From Oscillospiraceae bacterium (GTDB lineage Bacteria; Bacillota; Clostridia; Oscillospirales; Oscillospiraceae): a stretch of DNA of 64,000 nucleotides. Under the pieces are notes generated by a model. The model did no database searches. It was not told the DNA's origin and worked only from the letters and a program-made list of their open reading frames with translations. The position numbers and the translations under genes are program-made. Position 1 is the stretch's first letter. Every line of letters starts with the position of its first letter. Below are positions 34,124 to 42,745 of this stretch, piece by piece. The stretch covers positions 124,001-188,000 of the forward strand of contig JAHHRY010000001.1 in the NCBI GenBank assembly GCA_020025535.1. Reading direction: 5' to 3'.

Positions 34124-34830
34124 GAATTTTAATCACAAACGACGACAGCATCAGTTCTCAGGTTCTCCTGCCCCTTGTGAGATGGGCAAAGAAGCTGGGA
34201 GAAGTTGTGGTTGCCGTTCCCAAATATGAGCAGAGCGGCAAGAGCCACGGCATCGAAATCCATAAGTCTTTTGAGGTTCAGCAGGTGGAATTTGAGCCGG
34301 GCGTCACCGCTTATACCGTGGACTCCACGCCTGCAGACTGTGTCCGGGTTTTGGTGCTGGGACTGCACCAGAAATTTGATCTGGTGATTTCCGGCATCAA
34401 CAAGGGTCTGAATATCGGCTATGACATTGTCTATTCCGGTACTGCCGGCGCCGCTTTTGAAGCCGCAGGTCTTGGCATGAACGCTCTGGCGATTTCCACC
34501 GATCCTGCCGACTTCACCCCCGCACTGGAAAACCTGGACCGGGTATACGACTACATTGTTTCCAATGGCCTTCTGGAGAAAAACCAGATTTACAACATCA
34601 ATATTCCTCTGGAAGCCGGTGATATTCGCATCACCCGCCAGGGTGGCCCCTACTACTCTGACGATTTTTCCTTTGAGAATCTCACTTGCTCTCCCATGGG
34701 CAAATGCGTTTATGAAGAAAGTCACAATTACGAACTGGATACCGACGCCACACTCCATGGCTACATATCCATTACCCCGCTCTGTGCGGACAGAACCAAT
34801 CTGGATGTATTCCGGTCTCTCCGCAAATAA
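34120..34830 (+). CDS. surE: 5'/3'-nucleotidase SurE
   Basis: SurE removes phosphate from 5' and 3' nucleoside monophosphates and can trim short polyphosphate. The 236 residues start with the metal site ILITNDDSISSQ (Asp-Asp pair), then AVPKYEQSGKSHGI, TPADCVRVL and SGINKGLNIGYDIVYSGTAGAAFEA, which supply the remaining ligands and helix cap. Overlap with the upstream DHH gene and the shared promoter suggest a serial pathway from oligonucleotide to nucleoside (inference). Confidence 0.94.
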   Translation: MRILITNDDSISSQVLLPLVRWAKKLGEVVVAVPKYEQSGKSHGIEIHKSFEVQQVEFEPGVTAYTVDSTPADCVRVLVLGLHQKFDLVISGINKGLNIGYDIVYSGTAGAAFEAAGLGMNALAISTDPADFTPALENLDRVYDYIVSNGLLEKNQIYNINIPLEAGDIRITRQGGPYYSDDFSFENLTCSPMGKCVYEESHNYELDTDATLHGYISITPLCADRTNLDVFRSLRK

Positions 34831-34841
34831 TCTTTCAAATA

Positions 34842-34876
34842 AAAAAACAGGGCCGCACCTTTCGGTGCGGCCCTGC
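34842..34876. terminator. Terminator between surE and the lipoprotein operon
   Basis: A 12-bp stem CAGGGCCGCACC/GGTGCGGCCCTG with a TTTC loop has seven A on its left flank, so it is a strong terminator for the minus-strand operon. The plus side has only a loose T-rich tail. Confidence 0.85.
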
Positions 34877-34906
34877 TGCTATTTTGTTCTGAAATTCGAT
34901 TACCGA

Positions 34907-36874
34907 TTAACCGGCCTTCTCAACAGAGACCAGCTGGCAGCCGGCATCAAACTCGATCTTGCTCTTGCCTTCCTTGTTGACATAGTTCATCAGAGTACCG
35001 AAGACGGTGATCTCATCGCCAACCTTCAGGTCCTTTGCGCCCTCGCCCTTCAGGCGGAAGCAGACAATGGGCTTGTCAGTCATGCCGTTCACTACGATGG
35101 TAACGGTGATGTTATTGTGCTCACCGTTCCACTCGGTGTTGACCTTGGTGATCACACCCTTCAGCTCGGAAGGTTCGGACATGGATTCGCCGGGAGCCAG
35201 AGCGTAAGCAGCTTCCACTACCTTGGTCTGATCGACAACCGCGGCCTCTTCCTTGCCAATAAACTTACATTTGGAGTCGAACTCGATCTTGCTCTTGCCA
35301 TCCTTGTTTACATAATTCTTCAGGATGCCTTCGACGGTGATCTTGTCGCCAACCTTCAGATCCTTAACGCCTTCGCCCTCCATGCGGAAGCACTCAATAG
35401 GCTTATCTTTCTTATCACCGATCTGAATAACAACGGTAACATTCTTGTACTTCTCGCTGTACTCAGAAGGAATGGAAATGATGGTGCCACACAGTTTGTA
35501 GGTTCCATCCAGAGCCTCACCTGCAGGTAGATTGTAAGCTGCGTCCACGATTTCTTCGTAGCTCATCTGACGAGCAATCAGCTTGATCTCAAACTCAACG
35601 GTCTCGGTAGCATCGCCGCAGGTAACGGTTGCGGTTACCTTAACAGTGGAATCTTCCTTGGGCATGGTGATGACCAGCTTGCCATCCTTAACAACGGCAT
35701 ACTCGCTTTTGGAAGCCCATGCAATGGAAACGGTATCATAGTTGGTGCCAACCTGAGGCAGGGTGATGGAGGTAGCGCTGGCGATGTTGGAAGGCAGCTT
35801 CAGCTGGCCCTTCTCGTAAGCAACCTTCTCGGCATCGGTCTTCTCAACCTGATTGAGGGGGTTGAAAGCGTTTACGCTGACAGGAGTCAGGTAGAATGCG
35901 CCGTCATACACACAGATTACGCCGGTAACATCAGCAGTCCAGCCGAAGTGCTCCTCGTGGATGCTTTCAAAAGTCTTCAGCTCTTCCTTGGTCAGAGGAC
36001 ACATAGAAGAGGAAATACGCACATAGGTCTCAAAATTGCCCAGCTTGAACTTGTAGTAGCCGTTGTCGCCCTTGCCGGTGATTTCAACACCCTTCAGAGT
36101 GACCAGCATACCCTGCTGCTTGGTCAGGCTCTCGTCCTTCAGGGACTCAGCCTTCTGGAAGCGCTCGGTAAAGTCCACAGGCTCCACATTGACCTTGTTG
36201 GAGTCAACGATCTTTACGCTGGCCTCAACCAGTTCCAGAGTGCCGTTGTAGACATCCTTCTTGCCGGTAGCCTGAATCTTCATGCCGACTTCGATGCCTT
36301 CCTCCACGGGGTCTGCAGCGATGCCGTAAATGTAGTAGCCACCGTTGGTGTCCTGCACATACAGAGCGTTATTGCTGTTGCCGTTGGTCTTGGACATCAC
36401 ACCGGTAACAACACCCTCAATCACCAGGTTTGCACCCTTTTCGGCATTCACATATTCTTCCCAGGCAGTAACCTTGAAAGCGGGAACGCTGTGATCGAAG
36501 GACACAGTAGCGGTCTTGCCGTCAGCATCCTTAATGGTAGCAGTCAGCTTATAGACGATTTCTTCGGCGGCCTGCTCGTTGACATCAACAGTGACCATCT
36601 TGTCGTCACCGACAACGATCTTAACGCCTTCCTTGTCACCGCTGGTAATCTCAGCAGTCCAGGTAACTTCATAAGTAACACCGGAAATCGTCACAACACC
36701 GGTAACCTTATAGTCGCTGGGGGTTACAACAGCTACGTCCTTGTACATAGCATGCAGGTAATCCTTTGCAGCATCGAGATCGGAAGTAACAGGTGCTTCC
36801 TCATTTCCGCTGCATGCTGCAAACACTGTTACGCACAGCACCAGCATCAGTAAACACGCGATAAACTTCTTCAT
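34907..36874 (-). CDS. Lipoprotein with Ig-like domains and duplicated OB-fold-like domains
   Basis: A 655-residue surface lipoprotein: signal peptide with lipobox VFAAC (lipidated Cys21), an Ig-like region at about 30-135, an OB-like segment at about 140-335 (VIEGVVTGVMSK, ALYVQDTNGGYYIYG), a second atypical Ig-like domain at 345-433 (SIAWASKSEYAVVKDGKL), and two closely related ~100-residue repeats at 438-539 and 550-650. Both repeats share KPI-CFR, EG-KDLKVGD and YVNK-GKSKIEFD. Such OB-like modules accompany secreted nucleases such as YhcR, which supports nucleic-acid or oligonucleotide binding (inference). ATG 36874 has AAGGAG seven nt upstream. It is last in the ABC-importer operon, 24 nt after the nuclease gene. 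Confidence 0.75.
   Translation of the reverse strand: MKKFIACLLMLVLCVTVFAACSGNEEAPVTSDLDAAKDYLHAMYKDVAVVTPSDYKVTGVVTISGVTYEVTWTAEITSGDKEGVKIVVGDDKMVTVDVNEQAAEEIVYKLTATIKDADGKTATVSFDHSVPAFKVTAWEEYVNAEKGANLVIEGVVTGVMSKTNGNSNNALYVQDTNGGYYIYGIAADPVEEGIEVGMKIQATGKKDVYNGTLELVEASVKIVDSNKVNVEPVDFTERFQKAESLKDESLTKQQGMLVTLKGVEITGKGDNGYYKFKLGNFETYVRISSSMCPLTKEELKTFESIHEEHFGWTADVTGVICVYDGAFYLTPVSVNAFNPLNQVEKTDAEKVAYEKGQLKLPSNIASATSITLPQVGTNYDTVSIAWASKSEYAVVKDGKLVITMPKEDSTVKVTATVTCGDATETVEFEIKLIARQMSYEEIVDAAYNLPAGEALDGTYKLCGTIISIPSEYSEKYKNVTVVIQIGDKKDKPIECFRMEGEGVKDLKVGDKITVEGILKNYVNKDGKSKIEFDSKCKFIGKEEAAVVDQTKVVEAAYALAPGESMSEPSELKGVITKVNTEWNGEHNNITVTIVVNGMTDKPIVCFRLKGEGAKDLKVGDEITVFGTLMNYVNKEGKSKIEFDAGCQLVSVEKAG
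35220..35560 (-). repeat. First copy of the tandem ~100-residue OB-like repeat
   Basis: It encodes about residues 438-539 of the lipoprotein. Its partner copy lies immediately 3' (about 34922-35225 in coding order). Identity is highest in the segments DLKVGD, YVNK-GKSKIEFD and KPI-CFR, pointing to intragenic duplication. Confidence 0.7.
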
Positions 36875-36898
36875 TTTAGAGCTCCTTGTCAAATGGAA

Positions 36899-38227
36899 TT
36901 AGTTATGAACAGCAATGTCATTTGCGGAGAACACTTTGATTTGATACTTGCCGGCAAAACAATCCACAATGCCCTTGACGTCGATGGTCTTACCGTTGTA
37001 TGCATCCGCAGTAATGATGTTGCCGTCCGCATCCCGCAGAACAGTCGTGCGGATGTAAACTGTGATGCCATCCACCTCGCAGGTCAGGGTCATGGCACCC
37101 TTGGAAGAGCTGTCCTCTTTGTCAGTGGTATAGATGTCCACGACTTTCAGATTCTTCATTTCCAGGGAAGTGCACATTGCCAGTTCTGCATAGTCAAAGG
37201 TCATGGGACCTTCCTGACCATCAATGGTCACTTTGCTTTCAACAAATTTCTTGGCATCCGTCAGCTGATGTGCTGCCTTATGGCCGTCACTCAGCTTCTG
37301 GATGTTGTTGGGATCATCCGGCTTCATAGCGCGGTAGGACAGATCCGATACCTGATAGGTACCGCCGCCCTCGTAGAACTGGAGGGAGCCAACAATACGA
37401 ACCTCGTTGCCCACGGTCAGAATTTCCAGGCCTTCGCCGGAAAGATTGAAACCATAGTATACATACATACCGTAGTACATATTGGTTTCTGCATCGTATT
37501 CCTCAACATAAACGCCGTTCTTGCTGTTCATGGTGACAACACCGTTGAATGCAACCTTCTGGCCCTTATATTTTTCCAGATTGCACCGCAGTTCCTTCAG
37601 GGTCAGCTCTGTAGCCCCGCCATAGAAGAAATCAGGGTCCTTTTCACCGGAATAGATGTTGAGCTTTTCAGCCTCTGCCTGTGCAATTGCAGCCAGACAG
37701 ATCTGGCCATAAATACCGGCACCGGTATTGGAAGCAATTGCCAGACCGTTCTGCAGAATCTCAAGGTTCAGATTCCGATAGTCCTCGGATTCGGCCGTCT
37801 TGTACCAGACCCAAACCAGATATCTGCCGCCGGTGGAATCCGCATTCCATGTGGAGGTATCGGACTCGATCATAATGGAGGTAGCCTTGGACAGCTTTTC
37901 CTTTGTAAAGTTGGAAGCTGCTTTGCCGTACTCCTCGATCTTGCCGGTGGACTCGGGCGTGTTGATTGCCAGGAATCTGGCCTTCAGCACACCGGTTTCC
38001 ATCACGCTGGTGGGCACATTGAAATGCACCGTATCACCATCGACGAAGGTTTTCACGGTAACCTCCTGCTTTGCAGTGGAGGATTTCATATCCAGCTTTA
38101 CTTCCGAAACATAATCCACATGCTTCTGTTCCGGCTCGGAAGGCACCGAAGGCTGGTTCTTCTGGCAGCCGGCAAAACAGCCGACTGCCAGGAAAACAGC
38201 AATTAACAGGGTAAATATTTTTTTCAT
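36899..38227 (-). CDS. Thermonuclease (SNase)-domain lipoprotein
   Basis: 442 residues. Signal peptide and lipobox CFAGC give lipidated Cys21. The staphylococcal-nuclease domain covers about 55-195: FVDGDTVHF (metal Asp63/Asp65 region), ARFLAINTPES (Arg84 and Glu92 match catalytic Arg35 and Glu43 of SNase; the Asp40 position is Asn89), YGKAASNFTKEKL and GRYLVWVW (Arg135 matching Arg87). A C-terminal OB-like domain follows from about 207 (VAFNGVVTMNSKNGVYVEEY). The catalytic core therefore looks intact except for Asp40-to-Asn. It is encoded nine nt after the solute-binding protein, so nuclease and importer share a transcript. The start is ATG 38227 with AAGGA; an earlier in-frame codon overlaps the binding-protein gene. 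Confidence 0.85.
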   Translation of the reverse strand: MKKIFTLLIAVFLAVGCFAGCQKNQPSVPSEPEQKHVDYVSEVKLDMKSSTAKQEVTVKTFVDGDTVHFNVPTSVMETGVLKARFLAINTPESTGKIEEYGKAASNFTKEKLSKATSIMIESDTSTWNADSTGGRYLVWVWYKTAESEDYRNLNLEILQNGLAIASNTGAGIYGQICLAAIAQAEAEKLNIYSGEKDPDFFYGGATELTLKELRCNLEKYKGQKVAFNGVVTMNSKNGVYVEEYDAETNMYYGMYVYYGFNLSGEGLEILTVGNEVRIVGSLQFYEGGGTYQVSDLSYRAMKPDDPNNIQKLSDGHKAAHQLTDAKKFVESKVTIDGQEGPMTFDYAELAMCTSLEMKNLKVVDIYTTDKEDSSSKGAMTLTCEVDGITVYIRTTVLRDADGNIITADAYNGKTIDVKGIVDCFAGKYQIKVFSANDIAVHN

Positions 38228-38235
38228 AGGATTCC

Positions 38236-39657
38236 TTATGTGCGATACTTGCACTCTTCAATGGCTTCTTCAAATGCCTTCTTGATGAATGCGTCAATGT
38301 CGCCAGCATCCTTGGCAACCATGCACTTCTGCAGCAGAGCACCTACCTGGTCACGGGCAGTGGAGGAACCGTTGAAAGCTGCGGAGGTGTAGTAAGCAGC
38401 CTCCTGCTCCAGACCAACCTTAACGCTCATAGCGGCGATATGGTTGCCGCCGTCAGCCTTGCTCAGGAAGTCGGCGTAAGCCTCAACGCTGGTGACAGAC
38501 TTCAGAACGGGAATGTAGCCGGACTTCATGGAGAACTCAGCCTGGAATTCCAGATTGGTGGTCAGGTACTTCACGAACAGCCAGGAAGCAACCACTTCCT
38601 GAGGATTCTTCTTATTGAAGATGCACAGGCTGGGGCCCTGAGAAATAACCTTGGGCTTATCAGGGTTCAGCTGGGGAACGGTAGTGATACCCACATCGAA
38701 AGGATACTTGCCCTCGCTGTTGGCATCGGGGCGCTGATGGGTTGCACCGGCGGAAGAGCCGATGGACATATAGCTTCTCTGGCCGGATTCTGCTTTGAAC
38801 AGGCCGGAGGTGTAAGCGCCGTAGATCTGCTGAGTGGTGACGTAACCCTTCTGATGCCACTCGCTGAAGCGCTTAACGAAAGCACGGTTGGTTTCGTTGT
38901 CGAACAGGAAATGCTCGCCGGTAGCGCTGGTGTAGTCGGAGCCGGACTGCTCACACATGGTGATGAACCAGTTGGACTCGGAGTCGTAGCCCAGAGGAAT
39001 GCTCTTGGGGTCGATTTCCTTGATCTTCTTGCAGACCTCTTCCATCTCGTCCCAGGTAGTGGGAACCTTCAGGTTATGCTCATCAAAGAAGGTCTTGTTG
39101 TAGTACAGGACCTCGGTGGACTTGGACAGAGGCAGAGTATACATCAGGCCGTCGCCATATGCCTTGCCTTCCTCATAGTAACCGGAAATGAAATCCTTCT
39201 GCTGAGCATCGGTCAGGCCCAGAACTTCGGTAGTGCCGTCAGCTCTCTTGACCTCGATGGTGCTGCCGATCAGGGTGTCCATGGGGACAACTGCCTTTGC
39301 AATATTGTACATTGCAACGTGGTCGGGATAGCAGTAAGCGATGTTGGGCTGACCGCCGACATTGATTTCGGTGCTGATCTGGTCACGCACGTCATCATAG
39401 CTGCCGACCTGCTTGTGCTCAATGTGGATGTTGGGATAGAGCTTATTGAACTCCGTAATGTACAGGTCCAGAACCTCTTTCAGGTTAGCGCCCATGGTGT
39501 GGTAGAAAGTGATGGTAACTTCACTTCCGTCATAACCGCCTTCGGGTACCACAAAGCCTGCTTCTGCCTTCTGGGGTCCCTTGTTACAAGCAGACAGCAT
39601 GCCCATGTTCAAAAGCATGACAGCCAGCAAGAGAACGCTCAAAATTTTCTTCTTCAT
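38236..39657 (-). CDS. ABC transporter substrate-binding lipoprotein (family 1, carbohydrate type)
   Basis: A 473-residue extracytoplasmic receptor. Signal peptide with lipobox MLSAC (Cys24), then the MalE-like pattern VTITFYHTMGANLKEVLDLYITEFNKLYPNI, QISTEINVGGQPNIAYCYPDHVAMYN, LPLSKSTEVLYYNKTFFDEH and PTTWDEMEEVCKKIKEID. This is the profile of oligosaccharide or glycerol-phosphate receptors; the ligand cannot be told. It lies between permease genes and the nuclease lipoprotein. Confidence 0.88.
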   Translation of the reverse strand: MKKKILSVLLLAVMLLNMGMLSACNKGPQKAEAGFVVPEGGYDGSEVTITFYHTMGANLKEVLDLYITEFNKLYPNIHIEHKQVGSYDDVRDQISTEINVGGQPNIAYCYPDHVAMYNIAKAVVPMDTLIGSTIEVKRADGTTEVLGLTDAQQKDFISGYYEEGKAYGDGLMYTLPLSKSTEVLYYNKTFFDEHNLKVPTTWDEMEEVCKKIKEIDPKSIPLGYDSESNWFITMCEQSGSDYTSATGEHFLFDNETNRAFVKRFSEWHQKGYVTTQQIYGAYTSGLFKAESGQRSYMSIGSSAGATHQRPDANSEGKYPFDVGITTVPQLNPDKPKVISQGPSLCIFNKKNPQEVVASWLFVKYLTTNLEFQAEFSMKSGYIPVLKSVTSVEAYADFLSKADGGNHIAAMSVKVGLEQEAAYYTSAAFNGSSTARDQVGALLQKCMVAKDAGDIDAFIKKAFEEAIEECKYRT

Positions 39658-39714
39658 AATTTTGTTCTTGCTTCCTTCCTTTTCAGTTTTATGTTAAAGG
39701 CGAAGATTCGCCGA

Positions 39715-40611
39715 TTAACCCTTGATGCCGCTGCGGCTGACGCCGGACATGATATACTTTCTCAGGAAAATAAACACCAGGAACAGCGGAGCAGAGACGA
39801 TTGCAACGGCAGCCATCTGCACGGGGTAGTTGACATCACCGGTGGTATCGGTGAAGGCGTTGCGAAGGCCGTTGGTAATCATACGGTGTGCTTCATCGTT
39901 GGCAACCAGACGGGGCCAGATATAGGAGTTCCATGCGCCCATCATCTTCAGAATGGTAATGGAAATCAGGGTGGGCATGGCCAGAGGCACCATAACTTTC
40001 CACAGATACTTCAGGTCGCTGGTGCCGTCCACCTTGGCGGCCAGATACAGCTCGTTGGGAATCTGCAGGAAGTTCTGTCTCAGCAGGTAGATGTAGAACA
40101 CGCTCACCAGGAAGGGTACGATCAGGACGGTATAGGTGTTCATCCAGCCCAGCTGATTGACGGTGCTGTAGTTGGTGATGGTAAACAGCTCGCCGGGGAT
40201 CATCATGGTAGCCAGCAGTGCTGCGAACAGCGTGTTCTTGCCCTTAAACTCCAGACGGGCAAAGGCAAATGCAGACAGCACCGTAATGACGACGGAAAGA
40301 ATCGTGGAAACAATACCGACGATCATGGTGTTCTTAAAGAGCACGCCCAGATTAGCCGTGGTGAACGCATCCACATAGTTATGCAGGATAACCGTTCTGG
40401 GCCAGAGCGTGGGGATATTCAGCCGGTATTCCTCCAGGCTTTTCAGGGAGGAAATAATCATCCAGTAGAACGGGAAAAGGACAACAATTGCCATGGCGAT
40501 CAAGAACACGTAAACCACGAACTTGACCAGTACCTTTACAACCTTCTGTCTGAATGATGTCTGCTGCATGTTTTTTTCATGCATGGTTTCAATTGTATCA
40601 TTTTTAGACAT
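39715..40611 (-). CDS. ABC transporter permease (MalG/UgpE type)
   Basis: A 298-residue inner-membrane protein with six TM helices after a cytoplasmic N-tail. The EAA loop that docks the ATPase is ELYLAAKVDGTSDLKYLWKVMVPLA. It closes a heterodimer with the upstream permease, 10 nt away. The sequence ends SGVSRSGIKG, the usual MalG-type terminus. Confidence 0.92.
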   Translation of the reverse strand: MSKNDTIETMHEKNMQQTSFRQKVVKVLVKFVVYVFLIAMAIVVLFPFYWMIISSLKSLEEYRLNIPTLWPRTVILHNYVDAFTTANLGVLFKNTMIVGIVSTILSVVITVLSAFAFARLEFKGKNTLFAALLATMMIPGELFTITNYSTVNQLGWMNTYTVLIVPFLVSVFYIYLLRQNFLQIPNELYLAAKVDGTSDLKYLWKVMVPLAMPTLISITILKMMGAWNSYIWPRLVANDEAHRMITNGLRNAFTDTTGDVNYPVQMAAVAIVSAPLFLVFIFLRKYIMSGVSRSGIKG

Positions 40612-40621
40612 AAGGCACCTC

Positions 40622-41557
40622 TTAATAATGAACTCGCTTCTTGCTGACCTGCATATTGATCAGGGTAACAACAAGAATGATACCAAACAGGATCATAGCG
40701 GCGGCACTTGCACGGCCCTGGCTGTCGGTTTTCAGAGCGTCGTAAATAAAGCCGACCATGGTGTTAAGTCTTCCCTGATCACCGGTGGGGCCCATCTTCT
40801 CGCCGAAGATACCGACGATGCTGGTGTACTCCTTGAAGCCGCCGATGAAACCGGTAATGACAACGTAAGCCAGCATGGGAGAAAGCAGAGGCACGGTAAT
40901 ACGGGTGAACACTCTTCTGCGGGGAGTGCTGTCAACCTTGGCAGCATCGTAGTACTGCTTGTTGATGCTCTGCAAGCCGCCCAGCAGGACGAGGATCTTG
41001 AAGGGCAGGGCATTCCACACGATGTAAATGATCATAACCGCGATATTGGCCGTATAGGAGGAGCCCTGGTTGATCCAGTTGATTGCCTCGCCGCCAAAGA
41101 ACTCGATTACGTTGTTGACAATACCCACCGTATCGGGAAGGGAGCCGGGTGTCAGACCGACAATGTTAAACATTGCGGAGAACACCATGCCGATAGCAAT
41201 GGAGTTGGTCACATAGGGCAGGAAGAAGATGGTCTGCAGGATTTTCTGCAGAGGCTTGATAGAATTCAGTGCTACTGCAATCAGCAGTGCCAGGAAGGTA
41301 GAGATAGGAACGGTGGTAACGCACAGAAGCATGGTGTTTTTCAGGCAGTCCACAAACTTCTTGTACTTAACAACCTTCACGAAGTTGCCGAAGCCAAACT
41401 CGAAGCTGGCGCCGCCTACTGCCTCCAGGCCGCTGTAGCCTTCCAGGAAAGCCATTCTCACGGTATTGATAATCGGCCACACAGTGAACACGAGCAACAA
41501 TACAATCGCCGGCGACAGGTAGAGCCAGGCTTTCCACTGTTGTTTACTGTCAACCAT
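40622..41557 (-). CDS. ABC transporter permease (MalF/UgpA type)
   Basis: A 311-residue partner permease with six TM helices and the EAA loop QYYDAAKVDSTPRRRVFTRITVPLLSPML. The N-terminal motif AWLYLSPAIVLLLVFTVWPIINT is characteristic of this subfamily. The gene starts one base after the ATPase gene. Confidence 0.92.
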   Translation of the reverse strand: MVDSKQQWKAWLYLSPAIVLLLVFTVWPIINTVRMAFLEGYSGLEAVGGASFEFGFGNFVKVVKYKKFVDCLKNTMLLCVTTVPISTFLALLIAVALNSIKPLQKILQTIFFLPYVTNSIAIGMVFSAMFNIVGLTPGSLPDTVGIVNNVIEFFGGEAINWINQGSSYTANIAVMIIYIVWNALPFKILVLLGGLQSINKQYYDAAKVDSTPRRRVFTRITVPLLSPMLAYVVITGFIGGFKEYTSIVGIFGEKMGPTGDQGRLNTMVGFIYDALKTDSQGRASAAAMILFGIILVVTLINMQVSKKRVHY

Positions 41558-41558
41558 A

Positions 41559-42662
41559 TTATTTCACCTCGAAATGGATTCTCTCCTCATTTTCCTTATT
41601 GAAAATGAAAATCTTGTTGGGCTTCAGGCTGTAGCTGACATACTCCTGATTGGTATCGACCTTGTTTTCCGCATTGATGATGGAGCGGATAATGGGATTG
41701 ATGGAAGCCTCATTGGTAGAAACGATGCTGACATCACGGCCCATGACTTCCACGCTGCTCAGCTTGCAGTGGAAGGGACCGTTTTCATCCAGATTGAAGC
41801 CTTCGGGACGGATGCCCACATAAACTTCCTGATCCTGTACGCCGGGAGCGTCCATAACGGCATCCTCGCCAATGTAGATCTTGCCATCATGTACACGGCC
41901 GTTGAACACGTTGATAGGAGGTGTGCCCAGGAACTTGGCAACGAACAGATTGGTGGGATTGTCGTAAACTTCCTGAGGCTCACCGATCTGCTGCATAACG
42001 CCCAGCTTCATAACAACGATCAGGTCGGAAATGCTCATGGCCTCTTCCTGGTCGTGGGTAACAAAAACGGTGGTAATTTTGGTTTCTCTCTGGATTCTTC
42101 TGATTTCCTCACGGGTCTGCAGTCTCAGACGGGCATCCAGGTTGGACAGAGGCTCATCCAGCAGCAGAACACGGGGCATCTTGACCAGTGCACGGGCAAT
42201 AGCCACACGCTGCTGCTGACCGCCGGACAGTTCGCTGGGCTTACGATCCATCAGCTCATCGATCTGAACAAGCTTTGCGGCATAGTTGGCTCTTTCCAGC
42301 ATTTCTTCCTTGGTCATTTTGTCTTTGCCCTTGAGGTTCTGCAGAGGGAACAGAATGTTCTGCTTAACAGTCATGTGGGGATAGAGGGCGTAGTTCTGGA
42401 ACACCAGGCCAATGCCTCTGTTCTCAGTGGACAGCTCTGTCACATCGTCGTCGCCGAAGAAGATCTTACCGCTGGTAGGCTTCTGCAGGCCGCTGATCAT
42501 GTACAGAGTTGTGGACTTACCACAGCCAGAGGGTCCCAGCAGACCGATCAACTTGCCATCGGGGATGGTAAAATTGAAGTTATTAACTGCTACGACTTCC
42601 TCATTTGCCTTTTTGTTGCGGCTGGGGAAGATTTTTGTCAAGTTTTGCAATTCAACTTTCAT
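41559..42662 (-). CDS. ABC transporter ATP-binding protein (UgpC/MsmX type)
   Basis: 367 residues. Walker A GPSGCGKST, Q-loop GLVFQNYALYPHM, signature LSGGQQQRVAIARALV, Walker B VLLLDEPLSNLDA and H-loop VFVTHDQEEA are all present. A C-terminal OB/TOBE regulatory domain (about 240-367) includes VYVGIRPEGFNLDE. Dedicated ATPases are often absent from such Firmicute importers because a shared MsmX is used; here the ATPase is first in the operon. Confidence 0.94.
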   Translation of the reverse strand: MKVELQNLTKIFPSRNKKANEEVVAVNNFNFTIPDGKLIGLLGPSGCGKSTTLYMISGLQKPTSGKIFFGDDDVTELSTENRGIGLVFQNYALYPHMTVKQNILFPLQNLKGKDKMTKEEMLERANYAAKLVQIDELMDRKPSELSGGQQQRVAIARALVKMPRVLLLDEPLSNLDARLRLQTREEIRRIQRETKITTVFVTHDQEEAMSISDLIVVMKLGVMQQIGEPQEVYDNPTNLFVAKFLGTPPINVFNGRVHDGKIYIGEDAVMDAPGVQDQEVYVGIRPEGFNLDENGPFHCKLSSVEVMGRDVSIVSTNEASINPIIRSIINAENKVDTNQEYVSYSLKPNKIFIFNKENEERIHFEVK

Positions 42663-42710
42663 ACGATTCCCTTTCCTAATATAAAAATAATTTTTATACT
42701 GAAAATTTTT

Positions 42711-42740
42711 TATGATACCACGCGTTCTTGCGTAAAATCA
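42711..42740 (-). promoter_or_regulatory. Putative promoter of the importer/nuclease operon
   Basis: On the minus strand, TTGATT and TATCAT are 18 nt apart, with the TGG of an extended -10. The element GTGGTATCATA (42711-42721) recurs upstream of the RDD gene at 43666-43676. Confidence 0.5.
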
Positions 42741-42745
42741 ACAGA

